From: Calliphora vicina
Lineage: Eukaryota; Arthropoda; Insecta; Diptera; Calliphoridae
Direction of reading: 5' to 3'
NCBI RefSeq assembly: GCF_958450345.1
Contig: NC_088780.1
Span: 127,238,226 to 127,302,225 of the forward strand
Length of the DNA stretch: 64,000 bases
Each line of letters begins with the position of its first letter. The first letter of the stretch is position 1. The translations under genes were made by a program, and so were the position numbers. A model generated the notes under the pieces. The model was not told where the DNA came from and did no database searches. It saw nothing but the letters and a program-made list of their open reading frames with translations. Shown in pieces: positions 34,817 through 47,019 of this stretch.

Positions 34817-35230
34817 TAGGGTTCCTACGCGGGAAAAATTTCCCGGGAATTTCCGCGAATATTTTTTTGTTAATTATCGGGAAATGTTTGTCGGGAATTT
34901 TCGGGAATTTCTGCATATATTTTATTCTAAAAGTTACAATTTTCAGATTCGTTTCGATGGCCAAATTTGTTGCTAATTACATCATTCTATTATATCTATG
35001 TATATATTTGTTCGGTTCTAGCAAAAATTTTTTGCACTCAACTCAAGCCACAGCAGAAAAATTTGGTTATTAAGAATGAATCTAATTTAAAGTTTATGCT
35101 CTTAAAGGAATTATTAAGATGCCTAACAATACAGCTTTTAGGGATATTCAATAAATAATATTCATATTTCGAGAAAATAATAACAATACTAGTGGTTCAA
35201 ATTTGTTTATCTTCAATCAGATATGAAAAA
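34817..35230. mobile_element. hAT-3-like end fragment
   Basis: TAGGGTTCCTACGCGGGAAA and TTTCCCGGGAATTTCC resemble the ends of the complete element at 38454-39481. No matching second end or target duplication was found. The ORFs here are not protein-like. Confidence 0.35.
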
Positions 35231-35397
35231 TGTCTCTACCCTAGGGGAAAAGGAACTAACACCAAACTTATCACGTGACAGTTCCAAAGTGGTAGAGACC
35301 GGTTCCAGTTCTAACACTTTATATGAAAGGGATCTGTCACTTTAACATGGGAATGTCCTAGGAAGGGGTTAATTGACACCTTTTTGACACTTTGTGA

Positions 35398-35522
35398 CAG
35401 GTCTCTGAACTTACCTAAATGTACGTATTCAATTTCGGTTAATACAAGACCTGTCTCATATATTGCCCCAAGTGAACAAGTCGCTGAACTAACCTAAGCG
35501 CACTTATTCAATGTCGGTTCAA
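35398..35522. repeat. Direct repeat, ~81-bp spacing
   Basis: TCTGAACTTACCTAAATGTA...TTCAATTTCGGTT at about 35403 is echoed by GCTGAACTAACCTAAGCGCA...TTCAATGTCGGTT at about 35484. The surrounding 35230-35800 has repeated CTGTCAC/GTGACAG words but no gene. Confidence 0.45.
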
Positions 35523-35808
35523 CGTATTTTAATAATATTTGAAAAAAAGTTCAAACTATTTTAATCCTATTTGGTGACCAGTTTCATAATAAACTGAACC
35601 GGTTCATTTGCGTTCATTATGTGACCTATCACAACGAGCCGAAAATATGTGATTTCACCAATTTCTAAACCAACATCATGCCATATAAAGAGATTGAACA
35701 TAACACCCACAAAACCCAGTCACAGGACTAATTTTATGTCAGTTACCTTTCGTCAGTAGTAACTCACTTCAAACACTTTAACACTAGTTAAGTAATATGT
35801 CTTGTTTT

Positions 35809-36057
35809 CACACAGAGAATACAGATTCGTGATAGCAACCGAATTTGTTGCCAATCGAATGATTCGTTTGTACACGTAGAATTTTTCGATTCTATCAACA
35901 GAAAGACAGATGACAAAGAAGAATTTCGATTAAAGCAACCAAACTTTTGTTACCCCTTTTAAAATTCTATAGCCACAACTGTAAAATTCGGTCACTAAGG
36001 TAGAATCATTCGATTGGCAACAAATTCGGTTGCTATCACGAATATGTTTTCTGTGTG
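35809..36057. mobile_element. MITE, 249 bp, ~55-bp TIRs
   Basis: The left arm CACACAGAGAATACAGATTC...GCAACCGAATTTGTTGCCAA...CGAATGATTC is inverted on the right with few mismatches (CACACAGAAAACATATTCGT on the reverse strand). No unambiguous target duplication. The 61-codon ORF across it is an arm artefact. Confidence 0.78.
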
Positions 36058-38445
36058 CACCTATCATAATTCGTTCCTTTTTGTAATAATTTCGTATTCT
36101 CTGGTCACAGGACAAGTGCTTTTAGAGCAATTGACACAAATTTCCCGCAGGGTAACTACGCATGTTTTATAGATTAAACTTAGTCGAAATTCTTAAGTTT
36201 TTTAATTAAACAAAGAATTTATCGATATTATACTGATTAAAACTACGACTGTGACGACTAATGGCAGTTTCAAAACTCCAATTTCAAATTTTTAAAAATT
36301 TTGTTAAACAATTTTCAGAATTTGTTGATCATCACTTGGGGATTTATTTCCAACATAATAGGGAATAAAAATGTGAAAAAATTATGTCAATACTTCCTAT
36401 AGTTTTTCCGTACCTGCGATTTAAATTATGAATACATACTATAATATGTTTACCTATTTATCATCATTTAGTTGTTGTAAACAGATTATGTTTACATCTT
36501 AAACATATTATGACTACGAGTATAGAAACTTAACATTTAATGGTTATACATAATAATACTATGTTTACTTATTTATCATTATTTAGTTATCCGAACCATT
36601 CGGTGAACCATATTCAATTTTATAACATTTAATGGTTGTACAGTAACTAAAATATTGTTGAAATTAAATTAAAACAACAATTGTATGTTTACTACAGCAA
36701 TATATTGTTACAACGAACATAGTGTCGTTGTCGTAACCATGTCGAACCATGTTTTTTCTCTGCGTATATTTTACTGTTTTATACCTTGATTCACAAAAAT
36801 TTATACAAATGGTGACTGATTACTCGGTTTTTAAGTTATTCGGTGTTGGCAGATGTGCCCCTATGGCGCATGATCCCCCTTCTATCCTACATACAAATTT
36901 CGATTGACTGCTTTTGAAACATAACAAAAACATTTAATAAAATAACAGACTTGGCTTAAATATAATTTAATCAAATCGTTTTGTCAAAGATGCTTGTAAT
37001 ATGAATTAAACAAAATTTAATACAATTTGCCAATTGTATGAACTATTGCATTCTCATCTGTATCTGAATTTGAGCATTTGTTCGTATAAATGACTGAATA
37101 TATCTTTAGAAACCTAAATTAAACAGAAAAAAAAACTAACCATTAAATAACATTAGCGCGTATTTTATTTTATAAATACGAAGTCACACATACATTTATG
37201 TATCCGTAAGTGTGTCTATTTTAGTGTAAATGTTTATGAGTGTATTGCATCTGCATTGCAGAAATACATACAAACTCGTACACACACACATGCTTAAACA
37301 CGAATAAAGAGTTTTACATTCAAATACGAATTCACGTACACGTATCTGCGTATTTACATTACATTTACTTTATGTTTCGTATTTTACTGTTATGACACAT
37401 TTCCATTTATATTTTCAAACAGCAAAAACTAACAAACAATTAGCATATTGTTAAATATATTATTCGAGTTTTTGTTTGTGAAACAGAAAGAATGCAACAT
37501 TCTAAATGCCATAAATAAGAATTATAATTGGTATTAAATATGGAAAATAAAGTACTTAAGAAAGAGAAGAATATTGCAAATACATATGCTTATAAATGTA
37601 GGAAACGTAAATTATTAAGTTTTAAATACATTGAATAATATTAAAAATATACAGAAGCACTTAATTAAAATTATGCTTTATTTGTAGTTTTTGTATATAT
37701 TAATATTACAAAGTAAGTTTTTATGTAAATTTACAAAAAATACGATAAATTACGCGCTATATATTTAAGAAAATTAATTACATATGGGCATTTCCATGTC
37801 ATCGTACGTGACATTTGTACGCCTATAGAGTGAAATAGATTTTGCAAAAATAAAAGCAACTGAAAAATAATTTGGTCTTTATGTTCCATTCAGAGGATAC
37901 TATATTTTAAAACAATAATAAGTTCTTTCGAAACATTGTTGTGCAAAATATCGAGCAAAGTAAGTTTATATCGTACGTGACATAATATGGAAGTAATTTT
38001 GAGGTACATGCAGAAATATGAAAAAATTTGCGAATCGTGAGAGGCGTTATGTTTTCTTTTAATTTCTTATAATAAACAAAATATTTTTCCTTTACAATAC
38101 GTTGTATTTAAATAAAAACAATCTTTGAATGATTTTATAATAAATAAAATTTAATACCGTACGTCACAGATTTTTCTCTTATAGTAAAACAATATATATT
38201 CTGTACTATATGTATATAAAAACTAAAAAATAAATAGAAAATATATATGGGCATTATAGTGCATTTGCACTTGTAATTTTCAAACTAGTTTATGATCATA
38301 AGCTATACTGTTTACATCAGCATTTTAGGCAGTTAAGTGGTTTATTTTTGACAAGTCATAAAACAGCTGACTTCAATATACAAAAATTTAATAAAAATAT
38401 GAACGTTGCAACGTTGTTAAGAAAAACGTTGCTGCGCGTACATAT
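36058..38445. other. Mostly unannotatable AT-rich stretch with short repeats
   Basis: At about 36448-36660 the phrases TGTTTACCTATTTATCATCA and TGTTTACTTATTTATCATTA, and two AACATTTAATGGTT copies, show a loose 105-115-bp tandem structure. The word CGTACGTGACA occurs at 37804 and 37974, and as CGTACGTCACA at about 38159. No coding or RNA gene seen. Confidence 0.4.
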
Positions 38446-38453
38446 ATATGTGC

Positions 38454-39481
38454 TAGGGTTTTTAATTTCCCGACGTTTTTTGATTCCCGGGAATCGGGAC
38501 ATTTTTTTCTACATTCCCGTGTACCCGGCTATTCCCGAAATATATAATGATACTGTAAATTAGGAATATTATGGCCAAATTTCATATAAAAACTTAGTGT
38601 TATAATTATTAAATATCAGAGCTTCGAATTAATTAATAAAATTTGAGCTAAATTCACTAAAATCATAATCCGTAATTAAAACATTTCAATCCATAAATCC
38701 ATTCCTAATACATATTTAATTTTTTAGATTCATTCTAAAGCCTTTGTTTAAACTTAATTACTTTTAAAGTTAATTAATAACAGAATTTATTCAAACTTTG
38801 AATGATTACATTTTTGTTAAATGAAATCATATAAAAATTAATTGAAAAAATTTAAACCGTTTTTTACTAGATTTTAAATAAAGAAAAATTTAATCATTTA
38901 ACCTTCGCTTTACCAATACCCACCCGGGTGACCACATCAATTTTATTGGTTTAATATTTTTTTTAATATTGTTTCGATTTAAATGAAATTTGTACTCACT
39001 GAACAAATTCTAGAGTTCTATAGAATTTAATAGAACCATTTTAAACTTTTTATAAGTTTTTTTCAATTTTTTAAAATTTCGTTCGTCGCATATATTTATA
39101 GAAGTGTAGTGTCACCCAGGTGGGTTTTTGTAAACCATGTACATAAAAAACCTTTGGTAAAGCGAAGGTTAATACATTTTTGAAGCTATTTTGTTATGGA
39201 TTTGAAGATATTTAAAGAAATTAGAATGATTCAATAAGAAATAAATTCTATAAATATTGAATTCTCTTTTTAAATTTTGATACGAAAAATCCCAAAAAGT
39301 AATGTAAAAAACTTTTCGCTGTTTTTTAGTGAAAATAATAGAGTTCTAATTTGTTTTCTATGTAGTTTCCTCAATTTTTAATTACTGGGATTCCTGACTT
39401 AAAATTCCCGAAATCGGGTAGTGAAAAATTGGCAAAATTCCCGGGAAATTTGTACCGGGAATTCCCTGGATAAAAACCGTA
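38454..39481. mobile_element. hAT-3 element, 1028 bp
   Basis: The left end TAGGGTTTTTAATTTCCCGA and right end GGATAAAAACCGTA are imperfect inverted repeats. Subterminal TTCCCGGGAA-type palindromes cluster at both ends. The flanking octamers are ATATGTGC (38446-38453) and ATATGTAC (39482-39489), a 7/8 match typical of an old hAT target duplication. A piggyBac MITE is nested inside. Confidence 0.8.
38902..39168. mobile_element. piggyBac-type MITE, 267 bp, TTAA target
   Basis: TTAA|CCTTCGCTTTACCAA...TTTGGTAAAGCGAAGG|TTAA, with exact TTAA at 38898-38901 and 39169-39172. Inside the ends are palindromic blocks CACCCGGGTGAC and GTCACCCAGGTGGGT. No ORF. Confidence 0.9.
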
Positions 39482-39489
39482 ATATGTAC

Positions 39490-40553
39490 ATATAAAAATA
39501 CCTTTATATTTTCGTTGGCCATATTATATAAAAAACACTTTTTAATAAATTTTTTAAACTTTTTCTTACAGTTTGGCTATTTTTTAAAAGAAAACTGTTT
39601 TTATATTTTTGAGCAAATGTCAAATGTTGCCAGCGTTTTTTTTTCTCTAAAAAAATATATAATTAATTTCATATTTTTTTTACAAGTGTGAGGGATACTT
39701 TCCTTATTTAAAAATTATATTTTGAAGCATGTCCGAAGTTATTATTAAAATAAAATATATTGTATTTCAAAATAATTGAAAATTTTTAATGAAAAACTTT
39801 ATTGCGTTTGGTGTGTGAACTTTTTAACAACCGCGAAAAAATACTACCGTGGTTTTTTATGTTTTCATATTTGCAGAAAATGTCAATAGTTATATCCCTA
39901 ATGGGCATTTCCTGGGGTCACGTTCGTAGGCTTTTTGTTATTAATACTTTATTTACATAACCGGGCCTTATAGTGGAAAATGTTGGTCATTTTCGGATCA
40001 AAAATCTGTAACTTTTGAATGAATGAGTATTTCTGTAATATTTTTTCTCTGTTGAATAGGCGGGACTTTAAGCTTTAATTTGTATTTTCGAACATAAAAA
40101 GCGAATCATTATAAAAAAAATTTATGAATGCTTAAAATTAAGTTTTTTTTTTTAATTTTTGTATAAAATTGAGATGTTAAGACAAGTAAAAGAGGTATTT
40201 TTATGTATTTTCTAATTAGATTTATAGGTCTCGCTGAGTACATTAGACATTGTGTCAAAATATTTCAGAAAGTTATTCTAAAAAAAACGTTTTCAGTGAT
40301 GTTCATCAACTCAGTCAGTTTTTGCTTATTTTGATATGAATACATATACAAATTTATATCAATGTATAAAGAAAATTTCGTTCTTAACAAAACACGGTTT
40401 TAATTTTTCAAATCGGATGAAAATTGTAAAAGTAAGCAAAACTGAAATAAACTTTGGCTGACAGTAGTGAAATGTAAAAATCTGCAAAACGGAATGGAAT
40501 ATTTAAAAACGATTAATTTGATTTAAAAGTGTATTAATGTAGATCTCTATTCG
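39490..40553. other. Non-coding stretch
   Basis: At about 40229-40275 the words CTGAGTACATTAGACATTGT and GTCAAAATATTT echo 31185-31220 inside hAT-1. Otherwise nothing is recognised. Confidence 0.35.
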
Positions 40554-40561
40554 GTACTTAC

Positions 40562-41661
40562 TAAAATTAATCGGTTAACCGATTAACGGTTAATCGATTA
40601 ATTTTGGACGGCTAACTGTTCGAATAATTTGAAATTGCCGATTTTCAAATAACAAATAAACCGATTAATTTATATCGATTAACCGATTAACCGAAATTCC
40701 TTTTTTTGCACTTTAACCATTTTTTTGTATTTATTTTTTTATTTTATTTCAATTCAAATTAAAATTAGATATTTTTTGAATATCCAATAAACATGATTAG
40801 TGAGTATGTATAACAACTGACATATTTTATTTACATGTATTTGAAACTTTGTTTGGATTTACATGTATAGACGAAACTTTTTTTTTGAAATGAGTCTTTT
40901 ATCATAACTAAACGAAACTATGAAAAATCTAAAACAATGCAAAAAGGAATATTCTTTATCATGATTTTGATTTCTCTAACATATACAATCAGCGAGAGAG
41001 TTTTTTTTTCCAAAAACTAAAGAAAAAATATTTTAAATTATATTCTTTTAATAAAAGATTATTTCAGAAGACCTCACTAAAGCCCTAAAAACCTCACACA
41101 TTGCTCATTTGCTGCAACAACGTCATAACTCAAAAAAAGTCGTTTCGAGAAAAACGTCTTTGAATATTTTATGACATTTTACTACATATTTCTTAAATAA
41201 ATGTTCAACAAATCATGCGATTTCAGAAATATAAATAGTTGTTAATATGTTAATATCTTTCTAATCTGTATTTAACCCAAACTTATAAAATATACGAGAA
41301 AACATGAATTTTAATTTTGATGTTTACAACAAAAAGACACTCTCACACAAAAAATAATTGACTTTTTTGGAAACTGCTAAAACTTTAAGAAAGATTGTAG
41401 AACAGCTCATATTTTGTATTACTCAGTTCAAAAAAACACGATATGTTTAAAAAAATGATCTCAAATACCTTATTTGCTGTTTTTTATGTTTTTGTACACA
41501 AAATTCGTTGTTGTATTTTCAATTTAAAATGAAAATAAAAATTATTCGGTTAATCGAATAATTTTAAATTAACCGATTATTAACCGAATAAATCTTAACC
41601 TCGATTAATTATTTGCTCGATTAACCGATTAAATCAGAAACCCGATTAATTGAATACCCTA
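40562..41661. mobile_element. hAT-type non-autonomous element, 8-bp TSD
   Basis: It is flanked by the octamer GTACTTAC (40554-40561 and 41662-41669). The right end GATTAATTGAATACCCTA resembles hAT-2. Both subterminal regions are packed with CGGTTAACCGATTAA-type words. No protein-coding interior. Confidence 0.75.
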
Positions 41662-41720
41662 GTACTTACATAATAAAATAACTCTATTGGTTTTTGTTTA
41701 ATTGTCTTCAGTACCATGCA

Positions 41721-42110
41721 AACAAGTACTAAAGTATGGTCAGTCAAGCCCGACCATCACACTAAGCGACCAAATAGGAGCAAAAAAAAACTTCGATTTA
41801 GCAAAAAAAATCTAAAATTTCATGTCTTGAGTTACAAAATATGTATTTTAATAAATATCCCACTCGCATCCCACTAGGAGACCAAATAGGTTTATTTTGA
41901 GTAAAAAAGATTAATTTTGATTTTGAAGAAAAAATCAAAAATTGTATGTTTTCAGATACAAAACATTTTTTTTCATAGACATCCTACTTCCATCCCACTA
42001 AGCGACCAAATAGGTCTTCAAGTAAAATATCTAAATTATTATCCAATAGAACTAACATTGGTGCAAAATTATATAAGCACAAAATACGACAATATTATTG
42101 AATTAAAAAT
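41721..42110 (+). repeat. DINE-like 5' start followed by a short tandem array
   Basis: AACAAGTACTAAAGTATGGT CAGTCAAGCCCGACCATCAC is a family start. Then CACTAAGCGACCAAATAGG occurs at about 41759, as CACTAGGAGACCAAATAGG at about 41873, and again exactly at about 41997, giving units of about 115-124 bp. Confidence 0.55.
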
Positions 42111-42229
42111 TAATTATTAAAAAATAGGGATTTGCATTCAGGAATTACATTAAAATAATGTCAATAAATTTGCAAAAAAAAAATTGGTTTTAAATTTATA
42201 TCGCTAATGTAGGTTTATTTGCAGAATAT

Positions 42230-42698
42230 TGTTACGTTTTAACCTTTTCAAAACGTTGGTTTATTGCCTTTAAATAAACCGGATACTTTTGATTGCAAAT
42301 AAAAGCCGTTTAGTAGTTTAAAAATTGTAACAACTCTTTATTTATTTAAAATGTACAACAACAGAATTAAATAGTCACTCAATGTTTTATTTTATACACG
42401 TTTATAAATTCTCAGAAATACAGACACACTTTATAATGTACACGAATTCACTTGAAAAACACAGCACTCTTTAAGGCACTCAGTTGATGTTTATTCGTAA
42501 AGCGTCTCTGATAAACTGACTCACGACTGCAACCTCTGCCACTATTTATAACACTGCCATCTGCATTCTAGATTGCTCTTTAACTGTCAAAGTTCGAATA
42601 TTCTAGATCTTACTAATATATACGCCATTTGTGGTGTACTTTCTACAATGTTCTTTAACTGAATATTCGAATTCGAATACAAGTACAATTTCGTAACA
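42230..42698 (-). mobile_element. Solo LTR, short form, minus strand
   Basis: On the minus strand it runs TGTTACGAAATTGTACTTG to AAAACGTAACA, with ATAT on both sides (42226-42229 and 42699-42702). It matches the LTR at 851-1459 through the TATA box and polyadenylation region but lacks about 140 bp of U3. No internal retroelement sequence is adjacent. Confidence 0.87.
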
Positions 42699-42756
42699 AT
42701 ATTTTGCCACTGATTTTATTAAAAATTTAAGATAGTCGGTTTTCAATATAGTCAGT

Positions 42757-43077
42757 TGACAAAGGCTCTACACCAACAAGTGGGGATATTTCAAAAAATA
42801 CTGTCCCAACAGCCACCATAAATTATTCCTATCTGCTCAGAATCACTTTCCGAGTCGACTAAGCGATTTCCGTCCTTCCGTCCGTCCATATAAATTTTTA
42901 ATTTATAAAGATAATTTGCCAAAATTTTGAGACGAGTTTTTATATTGCCCCAAGTATAAAGCCCATTAAGTTAGTCATAGCTCCCACATAAATTTTAAAA
43001 GCAAAATATTTATAATTATCTTCTCGGTGTAGGGTATAATATGGTTGGGCTTGATCGATTATAGTTTTTACTTGTTT
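42757..43077 (-). repeat. DINE-1-like fragment, minus orientation
   Basis: GAGTCGACTAAGCGATTTCC then GTCCTTCCGTCCGTCC, TTTATAAAGATAATTTGCCA, ATAGCTCCCACATAAATTTT and CGGTGTAGGGTATAATATGG follow the family order. The segment AAGATAATTTGCC is the unoccupied equivalent of the site hit by long-TIR insertion A. Confidence 0.6.
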
Positions 43078-43939
43078 TTTTTTCGATTTTAACACATATT
43101 TTACTCAACGTGAGAGATTTTTTCAAAAAGTATAACAATGTTGTCCCATAGACGGATAATTATCCCAAAATCAAATCTGTTATCGAAAAAATGCAATGTT
43201 GTAAAATACTAAGATGTTATAGAAACAATCACAGTTAATTGTAATTAAAAATTCATTTCATATTTTTGATAACAGATTTGAATTTGGAATAGTTATTTCA
43301 AAAACAACTGAACACGAAACGCTATTTGTATATTAAATATATTACTCAAATTCAACATATTAATGTTCATGTCCCAAAAAATGTAGAATGACATTTTAAC
43401 AATACATTTTGCTTAAATTTTACAATGAAACAATAAAAGTTTTTAACTATGCCAAACTCTTTTTTATATCCAATTTAACTTTTCTTCTTTCCAACATAAA
43501 TATTTGACTTAGGACTACAAATTTCGCAAACGAGAAAAAGTATGTTTCTCTATTTCTAACAATCACATCTATTTAATCTGTGTTTGGAAAGAACAAATGA
43601 GAAAAAAAACATTTAAAGAAAAATTTACATATCAACCGAATGAATTTGTAAAGTTTTATAACAAGTATCTGTATTATCCAAATCTTTACATATGTAAAAT
43701 TATTCATGTTATCTATGAAGACATACGTAATTTAGGGTGCGCCATATAGGAATATGCTGCCGTTGCTTAAATTTTCGATATTAAGGTTTTTAGTTTATGT
43801 AATTCAATCTTTTTTTTTATAGAAATCCAAAAATGAAATTTTAATTATGCTAAAAATAGCTTTCTTAGAATTTGAGCAAATATTTCATGGATTTGTATAA
43901 AAATTTTAGTTAAAAAAAATCCTGAATTATCTTAATTAA
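43078..43939. other. AT-rich non-coding stretch
   Basis: No gene. GGGTGCGCCATATAGGAATA at about 43737 vaguely recalls the Tc3-like end but has no partner. Confidence 0.35.
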
Positions 43940-45640
43940 TTTGATTTAGAAACCTTATTTTTTTTGGAAATACATAATTTTTGGTATCTCGGTATATAAG
44001 TATTTGGTATTGAAGATTAATATTATAGTAAAATTAAAAAAAAACCTTAAAAACTAAAAAAAAAATTATAATATGGGGATTTTCCATAAAGAAAAATATT
44101 AAATTTGAATTAATGTAAAATTTTAACGGTTAAAGATATCATAACAAAATTTGGAACTAATGTAGATCCAAAAATCCTTAAATCAATAGTGTTATAATTT
44201 TTGCAATTTTTTATTTTTAAATACCGAAATTCCTAAAACGGGGAAAATATCTTCCAAAAACTGAGTTTTTTTTTAGAAAAGTGCCTATTGTAACTTTATT
44301 AACCGTGCGATAGTAAAGAAACTTTGTTTTTAAATTGGCCAAGTTTAGATAGGTAATAAGGGTAATATGTCTGCTTCAGTCAGCCAAATTTTACTCTACA
44401 CGCTTTTGCATTAAATTCTCTTTTCGGAACAAATGAATATTGTATATAGTCCTGAAGAAAAATTTTTTCTACAAAAGAAACAAGTAAGAAAGTATGGTCG
44501 GCCAAGCCCGACCATATAATACCATACACTAAGTAAATGAGCAAAAAACATTTTTCTTTTAAAATATCAATAATTTAGTGATTTTCGGAAGTGGGCCCTA
44601 TATGGGAGCTATGACCAATTATGGACCGATCATCATAATGTGATTTATATACATATATGATAGTTATTTATGTTGAATTTTGTGTGCATACCCACATTTT
44701 TAAGAGATTTATGCTCGTTAAAGTGATTTTCGGAAGTGTGTCTATATGGGAGCTATGACTAATTATAAACCGATTATAACAAAATTTGGTGACATGAATT
44801 TCGTATATATAAAACTTATATAAATTAGATATTTATAACCGATAAAGTCCAATTTCGGGAGGACATTTGTATGGGGGCTATGTGAAACAATGGACCGATT
44901 CCAGCCAGTTTCAATAGGCTTGGTCCTTGGGCCGAAAAAATTAACTATGAACTAAATTTGATTGAAATATCTTCAAAATTGCGACCTGTACTTTGCGCAC
45001 AAAGTTTACGGACGGACGGACGGACATCGTTTAATCGACTCAGAAAGTGATTCTAAGTCGATCGCTATACTTTAAGGTGGGTGTTAGAGCAATATACAAA
45101 CATCTGCACAAACGCATTATAGGGTATAAAAATTCGGATCTTTATACATGTCCCAAATTTGGATGCTTGTAACTTTTTAGAGGGACGGGATAAATGTCAA
45201 CACATTATTTTTTATTTTATTAAGAATTTTATTGTTGATGTTTAAAAAAAAATCGACCCTCCGAAGGCCCGCCATATGTAAAAAACCAAAAAAAAAATAT
45301 CGAGCAAAATAAAAAAAATAATAAATAAACCAAAATATCTCTTCAACTAATAGAGATAATCTACACAATTTTTGTAGATCTCCTCAAGGTCTATTTATGT
45401 TTTAAAATTCACCTCATTCGGTGCATAAATGCATGATTTTTAAAAAAAAAAATTGACACCCGAAGTGATCAAACTTGATGCACTGGTTCCCATTACCCCA
45501 AGGAAACCAAGAACTTTCACTTGATTTGAGGACACGTAGGCTTATACCATGTGAAATTTTTTAACAATATCTCTAATATCTCCCGAGATACCGAATTATT
45601 TCCAAACAAAATAGGTTGCTTCAAAGTACACCAGGGCGTA
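43940..45640. mobile_element. Mosaic long-TIR element with nested DINE-like repeat
   Basis: The left arm (TTTAGAAACCTTATTTTTTT, GGAAATACATAATTTTTGGT) and inverted right arm (ATACCGAATTATTTCCAAAC) frame a core. That core is also present in insertions A-C: AATTAATGTAAAATTTTAAC, ATTCCTAAAACGGGGAAAAT, CCAAAAACTGAGTTTTTTTT at 44100-44280, and AGATAATCTACACA with GTAGATCTCCTCAAGGTCTA at 45355-45395. A DINE-like repeat interrupts it at 44479-45129. No ORF and no clear target duplication. Confidence 0.6.
44479..45129 (+). repeat. DINE-1-like repeat, compact copy
   Basis: Start AACAAGTAAGAAAGTATGGT CGGCCAAGCCCGACC; interior GGAAGTGGGCCCTATATGGG and GGACGGACGGACGGACATCG; end CACAAACGCATTATAGGGTATA. 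Both family ends are present in 0.65 kb, making it the best compact representative in the window. Confidence 0.65.
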
Positions 45641-46999
45641 TGTTTGATATTTATTTATTCATAAAAATTCATATTTCTCATACGCAACCAGTTGCTTGTA
45701 TATGAAATTAACCATATAAAAAATCAAATTTCACGGTTCATCCTTATCCTTATTCATATTTGTTGCCAATTTAAGACAATTGTTAAAGGACTGTTTTTTT
45801 TTGTGTTAAGGGAATATAAAATATGCATGTGCTTCTAGGTTTAAGCAGAAAAAATCGTATTTAAAAATAAAGAAATTTATTTATTTGTGTATAAAATGTT
45901 ATTTAAGCTCATGTGTGTATTTAGATGTTTGTGTATATGATCTCATTTGCAAGAATCTTAAATACCATGTTGACTTATAACTACGTCTACTGAAATAGGT
46001 ACAAATCCTGTTTTATTTTACATCTGGGCTTTTTAGCATAGCATTTTTTTTCTTTAATTGACTTTATCGCATGATAAATTGATGGTATAAATTTATTGCT
46101 TGTATTGATTTATGTGTAGAAAATGTGTAATAAGATAAAATGTATTTCTTAGTAGAAATACAAAATGGATTAGTTTAAATATTCAACAAATATTGTAAAT
46201 TGTAAACGCAATATCAAAATTGACTTAGTTAATAATAAACAAAGTGAATGCATAATATATAGCACAGTGCACCTAGAACCAAACTATTTTGGAACTAAAT
46301 CTGTCATTTTTAAATAATTCATATCCTTATTTTGCCACTATATTTAACGCAAATGTAGCAGAAGGATATTTGAGTGTAAGTTTTGAGGACGGACTCTCCA
46401 ACTCTCTCTGAAACGGCGCTGTGGGGTCTAAAAATACCACATCTCAAACATGAAATATAGTCGGAAATGTAATTGAATGTGTTATTCAAATTATAACAAT
46501 ATCATTTTTTTAAAGTAGTTGTTAGACAAGAAAATTTGGTTTTTGTGGAAACTATAAATATGTACCTAAAATACTTACACCAAAATATTTTCGGGGAGTT
46601 TAAAACAATATTTAATAACGTCTGACTACGACCATATGTAAAATGATACTATCAAACTTTCAGGGCTGGTTCTTGATTGATAAACTCCAACAAAAGCTGA
46701 TAATTTAACAAAATCAAATACCAAGTTGTCAAGTTATTCGACGTACCTTATACATAATACGAGAGTGGGTCAATAAATCCGCGAATTTTTGAATTTCCCG
46801 GATCTTAACTGAAAGGGCAACACTGAAAAAAAAACTACCCTAAGAAATCCCCGTGAAAATGTTGTTCGTTCGGTAAAGTACGCCTGAGCCGCTTCTGAGT
46901 AACTTTTCCGGAATCGAACGTACGACTCATGCTTTCAAATGACGTCCTTCGGGGCAATTAATATCGTAAACGTCGTCGGATTCAAGCCCACTTTTAAAG
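45641..46999. other. Non-coding stretch
   Basis: No gene recognised. From about 46780 the base composition becomes less AT-rich, leading into the helicase relic. Confidence 0.35.
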
Positions 47000-47019
47000 T
47001 TCAAGGTTAAAGTTCACAG

